From Gemmatimonadota bacterium (GTDB taxonomy: Bacteria > Gemmatimonadota > Gemmatimonadetes > Longimicrobiales > Gaopeijiaceae): 11,250 bases of DNA. The position numbers were made by a program, and so were the translations under genes. Positions 6,270-11,250 of the stretch are shown here, one piece after another. The notes beneath the pieces are model-generated. The model did not search any database, was not told the origin of the DNA, and saw nothing but the letters and a program-made list of their open reading frames with translations. Position 1 is the stretch's first letter; each line of letters starts with the position of its first letter. The stretch is taken from assembly GCA_018678395.1 (NCBI GenBank), contig JAHHMJ010000047.1, positions 1 through 11,250 on the forward strand. Direction: 5' to 3'.

Positions 6270-7658
6270 CTACAGCGAGCTGAGGACGTTGCCCGGAGCC
6301 AGTCTGCCGGCCGGGTCCAACTCCTTCTTCAGCGCTCGCATGAAGCGGATCTGGAGCGGGCTCATCTGAAGCGGGAGCCACCGTGCCTTGATCTTTCCGA
6401 CCCCGTGCTCGGCGGCGACGGTTCCGGAGCGGGGCAGGACCGATCGCCGCAGGATCGCCTCGACGCAATCCTCGATCTGCGCGACCTCTGCCGGATTGCG
6501 CGCGACCCAGTTCAGGTGTGGATGACCGTTGCCGAGGTGACCGTAGACCACCGGCGATTCGAGGCCGCTCGCTCGGGCCGCTGCGCGGGCCTCCGCCAGC
6601 GCCGCGGGGGCGTCGGGGAAGGGGACGGCCCAATCGGTCGATATGCGTCGACCACCGCTCTGCAGGTAGGGCCCCGTGGCCTCGTGCATCGCGGCCGGGC
6701 ATGCGTGACGCAATCGTCGGGCATCGCGCAGCGCCGCCTCGCCATCGAACACGGCAATGTCGTCCTCGCGGGCGCGGTGGTCCGCGGCGAGCTCCAGCCA
6801 CCCTTCGAAGTCGGGCTCCTCGGCGCCGGCTTCTTCGAGGTAGACCATCGTGTCGCCCGCTTCACCCCACTTCCCCCCGCCGCGGGCGTCGCACGCGAAG
6901 CCGAAGGCCGTGGCATCGAAGTACTCCAGGCAACGAGCGGCGAGGCGCTCGGAATGGCGCGCCGCAACGATGAACTCCAGCGCGGCGACCTCGTCGGGGA
7001 AGGGAATCCCCAGGCCGACGACCGACTCGGGCAGCCGGCGCAGGTCGAGGTCGACCTCGAGAATGACTCCGAGGGTCCCCTCGCTGCCGACGAACCAGTC
7101 GACCGGGTCCTGCGCGGGCAGATAGCCGACGGTGTTCTTCTCCAGAGCGGGTCGGACCAGGTCGACCACCGAGCCGTCCGCGAGGGCCACCCGCAGTCCC
7201 CGGACGTAGTGGCGCGTCGGCCCGTAGCGGAGCGTGCGCGCGCCCGAGGCGTTGCAGGCCACCGCACCGCCCACCGTCGCCTCGTTCTCGCTGGTCGGAT
7301 CCGGAGGGAAGAACAGGCCCTCCGGGGCCAGCGCCCGGTTGAGATCGCCGATGATCACCCCGGGCTCGACCCGCGCGCGCAACGCGCCCGTGTCGATGTC
7401 GATGATGCGGTCGAGGCGGGCGGTCGAAAGGAGCGTGCCCCCTTCGTCGGCCACCGACGCACCCGTGGTGCTGGTCTGTGCGCCCGCGGCCGTGACCGTC
7501 CACCCTTCGACGGCCGCCTGGCGCAGCACCTCGAGGGTTTCCCGAGTCTCCGCGGGTCGTGCGAGGCGGGCCGGCGGCTGCCGGAGGCCGCTGACGTCGG
7601 CGGCGTAGGCCTCGCAGACCGCCGGATCCGTGACCAGCGCCCGGGGCTCAGTCGCCAT
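6270..7658 (-). CDS. FAD-linked 2-hydroxyacid dehydrogenase (GlcD/LDHD/D2HGDH family)
   Basis: A 462-residue flavoprotein of the VAO/PCMH superfamily with an N-terminal FAD-binding (FAD_binding_4) domain and a C-terminal FAD-oxidase C domain, normal length for GlcD-like enzymes. FAD-domain blocks include PGVIIGDLN (99-107), PPDPTSENEATVGGAVACNASGARTLRYG (118-146) and VGSEGTLGVI (190-199). C-terminal signatures are STDWAVPF (340-347), YGHLGNGHPHLN (372-383, metal and substrate histidines), AAEHGVGKIK (415-424) and DPAGRLAPGNVL (448-459). It should oxidise a D-2-hydroxyacid to its keto acid and pass electrons to a flavoprotein or quinone. The STD-xx-VP block resembles D-lactate dehydrogenase (LDHD), but the position directly behind serA suggests D-2-hydroxyglutarate. 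The ATG at 7658 lies inside the serA 3' end (11-base overlap), implying translational coupling. No signal peptide or membrane segment is seen. Confidence 0.88.
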   Translation of the reverse strand: MATEPRALVTDPAVCEAYAADVSGLRQPPARLARPAETRETLEVLRQAAVEGWTVTAAGAQTSTTGASVADEGGTLLSTARLDRIIDIDTGALRARVEPGVIIGDLNRALAPEGLFFPPDPTSENEATVGGAVACNASGARTLRYGPTRHYVRGLRVALADGSVVDLVRPALEKNTVGYLPAQDPVDWFVGSEGTLGVILEVDLDLRRLPESVVGLGIPFPDEVAALEFIVAARHSERLAARCLEYFDATAFGFACDARGGGKWGEAGDTMVYLEEAGAEEPDFEGWLELAADHRAREDDIAVFDGEAALRDARRLRHACPAAMHEATGPYLQSGGRRISTDWAVPFPDAPAALAEARAAARASGLESPVVYGHLGNGHPHLNWVARNPAEVAQIEDCVEAILRRSVLPRSGTVAAEHGVGKIKARWLPLQMSPLQIRFMRALKKELDPAGRLAPGNVLSSL

Positions 7659-9255
7659 GGAAGCTCACGACGGTCACCATCGAGACGTCGTCCAGACCGA
7701 GGAGCTCGTCGGCGAGGTCGCGGGGCGGGAGACCGTCGACCGTGACGACCGCGAGCGCCTCGCCGCCCTCGGCGAGCCGGGCCTGATGGTACTCGGCGAT
7801 GTTGACGCCGGCATCGCCGAGCGCCGTCCCGACGTGGCCGATCACACCGGGGACGTCCCGGTTGTGCAGGACGAGAAGCGTGCGGCGAGGGGCGACGTCG
7901 ACGTGGAAGTCCTGGATCCGCGTCAAGCGGGGCACCGTGTCGACCGGGGCGACACCTCCGACCCGTTCCCGGAGCGATCCGGCTCGAATGCGCACCTCGA
8001 GGGCGCGACCGTGTGGGGGCACGCCCCCCGCGGCAACCCCCAGCTCGATGCCGCGCTCCGCCGCTACCCGGCGGGCGTTGATGAGGTTGAGCCGTCCCGC
8101 ATCGACCACGTTCTCGAGGACGCCGGCCGTAGCCGCACTGAGCAGCACCGTCGCGGCCGGTGCCAGGTCGTCGCCGATCTTGAGCGTGAGGCCGCCCACG
8201 GCCGTCCCCCCCCGACTCGCGAGGAGCGCACGAGCGACGGCCGCGGCCCGCCGCGCCAGCGTGATGGCCGCGGGGAGACCCGGGATGTCGAACTCACCCA
8301 CGTCGACGTTGAGCGACCGGGTGAGGTCGTCTTCGAGGAAGAAGTCCCGGACGCCGGCACAGACGTCTACGGCGACGTTGTGCTGGGACTCCAGGGTGGA
8401 CGCACCGAGGTGCGGCGTCAGGACGACGTCGTCGCGGTCGCGGAAGGCGTGGTGGCCCGTCATCGGCTCGGCCGCGTATACGTCGAGCACGGCCCCGCGG
8501 AGCCGACCCCGCTCCAGTTCGACGGCGAGGGCATCCTCGTCGATGATCCCGCCGCGGGCCATGTTGACCAGCACGCTGCCGTCCCGCAGGTGGCCCAGCT
8601 CCTCGCTACTCAGCATTCCCCGCGTCTCGTCGGTGAGCGGGGTGTGGATGGTCACCACGTCCGACGCCTCGAGAAGTTCCTCCAGGGACTCGACGCGCTG
8701 CGCACGGACCCGGAGGAATCGGTCGTTCGAGACGTAGGGATCGTAGCCCAGGATGCGCATCCCGAATGCCTGAGCGCGTTGCGCCACCTCCGACCCGATG
8801 CGACCCACCCCGATGATGCCGAGCGTCTTGCCCTTGAGCTCGGTCCCGGTCAGCGCCGACCGCTCCCAGCGTCCCTCGTGCATCGATCCGTCCGCCTGGG
8901 GGATGTGACGCAGGAGACCGATCACGGCGCCGTAGAAGAGCTCGGCGACCGCAACCGTATTGCCGGCCGGCGCGTTGATCACGGCGATCCCCAGACGGGT
9001 GGCCTCGTCCATGTCGACGTTGTCCACTCCGACGCCGGCGCGGCCCACGCATCGCAGGCGCCGGCCTGCGCGCAGAAGCTCGGTGGAGATCTTCGTGGCG
9101 CTGCGGCCGATGATGGCGTCGTATTCCCCGATGCGCTCCAGGAGCTCCTCCGCGGGGAGTGTCGGAAGGACGTCGACTTCGAAGCCGGGAACGGCTTCCA
9201 GAAGTGTGATTCCCGTCGGGTTCACCCGATCGGTGACGAGGATGCGAACCGGCAT
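7648..9255 (-). CDS. serA: D-3-phosphoglycerate dehydrogenase (ASB + ACT type)
   Basis: Catalyses the NAD-dependent first step of serine biosynthesis, 3-phosphoglycerate to 3-phosphohydroxypyruvate. It has 535 residues, matching the long type I form. The substrate-binding half contains GRAGVGVDNVD (71-81). The NAD Rossmann motif is GVGRIG (149-154). Catalytic residues are R234 (MARGG), E263 (AAEP) and H282 (PHLGAS). An intervening ASB domain follows at about 317-450, and a C-terminal ACT domain at about 458-533 contains NRDVPGVIGHVG and NIAEYH, suggesting feedback control by serine. The first third has an unusual ELFYGAVIGLLRHI helix but no missing key residue. The ATG at 9255 has no visible Shine-Dalgarno sequence. 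It is the first gene of a minus-strand pair; its last 11 bases overlap the start of the FAD-linked dehydrogenase gene. It is divergent from ffh. Confidence 0.97.
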   Translation of the reverse strand: MPVRILVTDRVNPTGITLLEAVPGFEVDVLPTLPAEELLERIGEYDAIIGRSATKISTELLRAGRRLRCVGRAGVGVDNVDMDEATRLGIAVINAPAGNTVAVAELFYGAVIGLLRHIPQADGSMHEGRWERSALTGTELKGKTLGIIGVGRIGSEVAQRAQAFGMRILGYDPYVSNDRFLRVRAQRVESLEELLEASDVVTIHTPLTDETRGMLSSEELGHLRDGSVLVNMARGGIIDEDALAVELERGRLRGAVLDVYAAEPMTGHHAFRDRDDVVLTPHLGASTLESQHNVAVDVCAGVRDFFLEDDLTRSLNVDVGEFDIPGLPAAITLARRAAAVARALLASRGGTAVGGLTLKIGDDLAPAATVLLSAATAGVLENVVDAGRLNLINARRVAAERGIELGVAAGGVPPHGRALEVRIRAGSLRERVGGVAPVDTVPRLTRIQDFHVDVAPRRTLLVLHNRDVPGVIGHVGTALGDAGVNIAEYHQARLAEGGEALAVVTVDGLPPRDLADELLGLDDVSMVTVVSFHGD

Positions 9256-9293
9256 GCGTCGAGGAGTTGTCGGACGTTGTAGGTAGGGAGCGC

Positions 9294-9322
9294 TTCACAC
9301 GCCCCTCCGGGGCCTTTAGGAT
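9294..9322 (+). promoter_or_regulatory. Candidate sigma70 promoter for ffh with inverted repeat in spacer
   Basis: TTCACA (9294-9299, 5/6 to consensus), a 17-base spacer and TAGGAT (9317-9322, 4/6) predict a start near 9329, giving a leader of about 50 bases before the ffh ATG. The spacer is largely a perfect inverted repeat, GCCCC-TCC-GGGGC (9301-9313). It lies in the 126-base divergent gap with serA. I found no equally good minus-strand promoter for serA here. Confidence 0.55.
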
Positions 9323-9381
9323 AACGATTCGGCGGCGCTTCCCGCGCCCCCACACCGAGCCCTGCCACCCGTCGGGACCCC

Positions 9382-10719
9382 ATGTTCGAGGAACTCAGTG
9401 ACAAACTCGACGGCGTCCTCTCTCGCTTTCGCCAGAGGGGGGTGCTGACCGAGCCGATGATCCGCGAAGGACTCCGTGAGATCCGGCGGGTCCTGCTCGA
9501 GGCCGACGTCAATTTCAAGGTGACGCGGGAGTTCCTGGGACGGGTCCAGGAGCGTGCGCTCGGCGAGGATGTCGTGAAGTCGGTGTCGCCCGGCCAGCAG
9601 ATCGTGAAGATCGTCCACGACGAGCTCGCCGGACTGCTCGGCGACGGGAAGCCGTCGATCAGCTGGGTATCGTCCCCCCCGACCATCCTGATGGTGGTCG
9701 GCCTGCAGGGGTCGGGAAAGACGACGACCTCGGCCAAGCTGGCTCGCCTGTTCGCGCGCGAGGGCCGCAAGCCGATGCTCGCGGCCTGCGATCTCCAGCG
9801 TCCCGCGGCCATCGAGCAGCTCCAGACGCTCGGCCGCCAGATCGAGGTCCCGGTCCATTCCGGCACCTTCGGGGGGGATCCGGTCGAGACGGCCAGGGCG
9901 GCGGTCGAGGCCGCCCGCGACCAGGGCCGGTCGGTGCTGATCGTCGACACGGCGGGCCGCCTCCAGATCGACGAGGCGCTCATGGCCGAGTTGGGCCGGA
10001 TTCGGGACGCGCTCGGGCCGCAGGAGATCCTGCTGGTCGCCGACGCCATGACCGGTCAGGAGGCCGTCCGCATCGCCGAGGGCTTCGACGAGGCGCTCGA
10101 TCTCACCGGCGTGGTCCTCACCAAGATGGACGGTGACGCGCGCGGCGGTGCGGCCCTGTCGATCCGCGGGGTCACGGGCAAGCCGATCAAGTTCGTGGGT
10201 GTGGGCGAGACCGTGGACGACCTGGACACGGCCGATCCCGAGCGACTCGCGGGTCGGATCCTCCAGATGGGCGACGTCGTGGGCCTGGTGGAGCGGGCTC
10301 AGCGCTCGATGGACGTCGAGGAGCAGGCCAAGCTTCAGGAGAAGGTCCTGGGCAAGGGCCGGTTCACGCTGGAGGACTTCCTCACGGCCATGCGGCAGAT
10401 CCAGCGCATGGGTCCGCTCGATCAACTGTTGAAGCTGATCCCCGGGGCCGGGCGCCTGAAGATCCCCGGAGGTCAGGTCGACCCGAAGCGCATGAAGCAC
10501 GTCGAGGCGATCATCCTCTCGATGACGCCGCTGGAGCGCGAGAATCCGAAGATCATCAACGGATCGCGCAGGGCCCGCATCGCCAAGGGGTCCGGTCGGC
10601 CGGTATCCGAGATCAACCGGCTGCTGAAGCAGTTCAAGGAGATGCAGAAGTTCATGAAGCAGATGAAGGGCTTCGGCGGTGGCATGCCGGGGATGCCGGG
10701 CATGCCCTTCGGGCGTTGA
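9382..10719 (+). CDS. ffh: Signal recognition particle protein Ffh (SRP54)
   Basis: The SRP GTPase that binds 4.5S RNA and signal sequences and delivers ribosome-nascent chains to FtsY at the membrane; 445 residues, typical. The N-domain helices (1-100) precede the G domain. The G1 P-loop is GLQGSGKT (107-114), followed by DLQRPAA (138-144, G2/insertion region), DTAGR (189-193, G3), TKMDGDARGG (247-256, G4 and the SRP-GTPase signature) and the GVGE closing loop (273-276). The M domain starts near 300 and includes the GKGRFTLEDF segment. Its RNA-binding helix-turn-helix region lies around NGSRRARIAKGSGRPVSEIN (393-412). It ends in a methionine- and glycine-rich tail. The ATG at 9382 has GGGA (9374-9377) at normal spacing. 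In many bacteria ffh is followed by rpsP-rimM-trmD. Here a lipoprotein gene follows instead. Confidence 0.98.
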   Translation: MFEELSDKLDGVLSRFRQRGVLTEPMIREGLREIRRVLLEADVNFKVTREFLGRVQERALGEDVVKSVSPGQQIVKIVHDELAGLLGDGKPSISWVSSPPTILMVVGLQGSGKTTTSAKLARLFAREGRKPMLAACDLQRPAAIEQLQTLGRQIEVPVHSGTFGGDPVETARAAVEAARDQGRSVLIVDTAGRLQIDEALMAELGRIRDALGPQEILLVADAMTGQEAVRIAEGFDEALDLTGVVLTKMDGDARGGAALSIRGVTGKPIKFVGVGETVDDLDTADPERLAGRILQMGDVVGLVERAQRSMDVEEQAKLQEKVLGKGRFTLEDFLTAMRQIQRMGPLDQLLKLIPGAGRLKIPGGQVDPKRMKHVEAIILSMTPLERENPKIINGSRRARIAKGSGRPVSEINRLLKQFKEMQKFMKQMKGFGGGMPGMPGMPFGR

Positions 10720-10785
10720 ACTTCCGCTCTTGAACGTCGCCGCGGGCGGGTTGTGGAGTCGCGCGGCCGAGGGTGAGATTTCGGG

Positions 10786-11250
10786 GTGTTAGTCGCCGAC
10801 CGGTTCCGAGCAGCTGCGGGGCTCCTGATCACCCTGGGGGCGATGTCGGCGTGCGCCGGTGCGAGTGGCTTCCGCGTGACGCCCGAAGAGATTCCGGAAC
10901 TGGAGACCGGTCTCGCACGCGATCCGGACGACGCCTCGTTGCGGGTCCGCTACGCTTCGGCGCTCTTCGCGGCGGGACGTTGCGGCGACGCTCGCACCCA
11001 GGCCGAGGCGGCGGCCGCGGGATGGCCGGAAAACGTGGTCACACCGCTCGTCCAGGGCCAGTGCCTCGAAGCGGCCGGCCGGCTGGCCGAGGCCGTGGAT
11101 ATCTACGCGTCCTATCTGCGCGTCCACCCGGATGCCGCGGGAGCCGCCGCCGTCCGGGGGCGTATGCTGCTCGCCCAACGGGCGCTCGTGGCACTTCAGG
11201 CGCAGGAGGCGGTCCTGCGCGAGGCCGAGATCTCGGCGCGCCCCCCGGAA
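10786..11250 (+). CDS. Putative TPR-containing lipoprotein (3' end outside window)
   Basis: An open frame of 155 codons from GTG 10786 that runs off the right edge. An in-frame TGA at 10774-10776 blocks upstream extension, and GGTGA (10772-10776) gives a fair ribosome site. The predicted N terminus has basic residues (DRFR), a hydrophobic stretch AAAGLLITLGA and a lipobox-like MSAC with C23, so a lipoprotein exported by Sec is likely. The mature part is alanine-rich and helical, with two TPR-like repeats (about 48-81 and 84-117) containing DPDDASLRVRYASALFAAGR and AAGRLAEAVDIYASYLRVHP-type patterns. The last stretch, rich in Ala, Gln and Glu, may be a coiled coil. The function is not recognised; TPR lipoproteins often act as envelope scaffolds. 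The first in-frame ATG (10843) would remove the signal peptide. It may be co-transcribed with ffh, as no terminator is visible in the 66-base gap. Confidence 0.75.
   Translation, partial: MLVADRFRAAAGLLITLGAMSACAGASGFRVTPEEIPELETGLARDPDDASLRVRYASALFAAGRCGDARTQAEAAAAGWPENVVTPLVQGQCLEAAGRLAEAVDIYASYLRVHPDAAGAAAVRGRMLLAQRALVALQAQEAVLREAEISARPPE

Noticed and set aside
6405..9282. Two long plus-strand ORFs (446 and 550 codons) antisense to the FAD-dehydrogenase gene and serA
   Set aside because: Both are mirror frames of genes with complete catalytic motifs; neither shows a domain.
9316..10500. 394-codon minus-strand ORF antisense to ffh
   Set aside because: A shadow frame; the ffh motifs leave no doubt about the coding strand.
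10789..11178. 129-codon minus-strand ORF at the right edge
   Set aside because: The plus-strand frame here has a signal peptide, lipobox and TPR-like pattern, while the minus frame has nothing recognisable.
1..11250. CRISPR arrays, tRNA/rRNA genes, IS elements, phage or defence genes
   Set aside because: No spaced repeats, cloverleaf-like stretches, transposase motifs or terminal inverted repeats were seen. The region reads as ordinary chromosomal backbone.

Overview
The window is GC-rich, densely packed bacterial chromosome made almost entirely of housekeeping genes. I see no phage, insertion sequence, CRISPR array, tRNA or rRNA. Nearly every codon in the real genes ends in G or C, which produces very long spurious ORFs on the opposite strand. 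The gene content and style suggest an uncultured or environmental lineage, possibly Gemmatimonadota or a neighbouring phylum. The supporting hints are a TrpRS with a four-cysteine motif, a BdbC-type DsbB, a PilT-like ATPase, an ASB+ACT SerA, and ffh followed by a TPR lipoprotein. This placement is from memory of gene styles and is only a guess.

Layout, left to right. Positions 116-925 (-) hold an inositol-monophosphatase family phosphatase, divergent from trpS (1026-2045, +), whose tryptophanyl-tRNA synthetase has a C-x21-C-x6-C-x2-C signature suggestive of a [4Fe-4S] cluster. trpS converges, with a 9-base gap, on a BdbC/DsbB-like quinone:disulfide oxidoreductase gene (2055-2615, -). That gene is divergent from a PilT-family ATPase (about 2696-3859, +). 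One base after the ATPase starts a DapA/HOGA superfamily aldolase (3861-4757, +). The short gap 4758-4862 holds a candidate promoter, a textbook intrinsic terminator and then purA (4863-6155, +).

purA converges on a two-gene minus-strand operon. serA (7648-9255) is upstream, and its 3' end overlaps by 11 bases the start of an FAD-linked GlcD/LDHD-type 2-hydroxyacid dehydrogenase gene (6270-7658). serA is divergent from ffh (9382-10719, +). A GTG-started lipoprotein with TPR-like repeats (10786 onward) runs off the right edge.

Functional links. SerA in other bacteria makes D-2-hydroxyglutarate as a side product, and an FAD-linked dehydrogenase oxidises it. The overlapping serA-dehydrogenase pair fits such a metabolic couple, although the FAD protein also has D-lactate-dehydrogenase-like features. 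The most unusual regulatory points are two. A perfect terminator lies between a plausible promoter and purA. The candidate purA and ffh promoters also share a design, TT(G/C)ACA plus a 17-base spacer carrying a CCCC/GGGG inverted repeat plus TAG(C/G)(T/A)T. I did not find a clearly novel defence or mobile system; the interest lies in these regulatory and enzymatic details.
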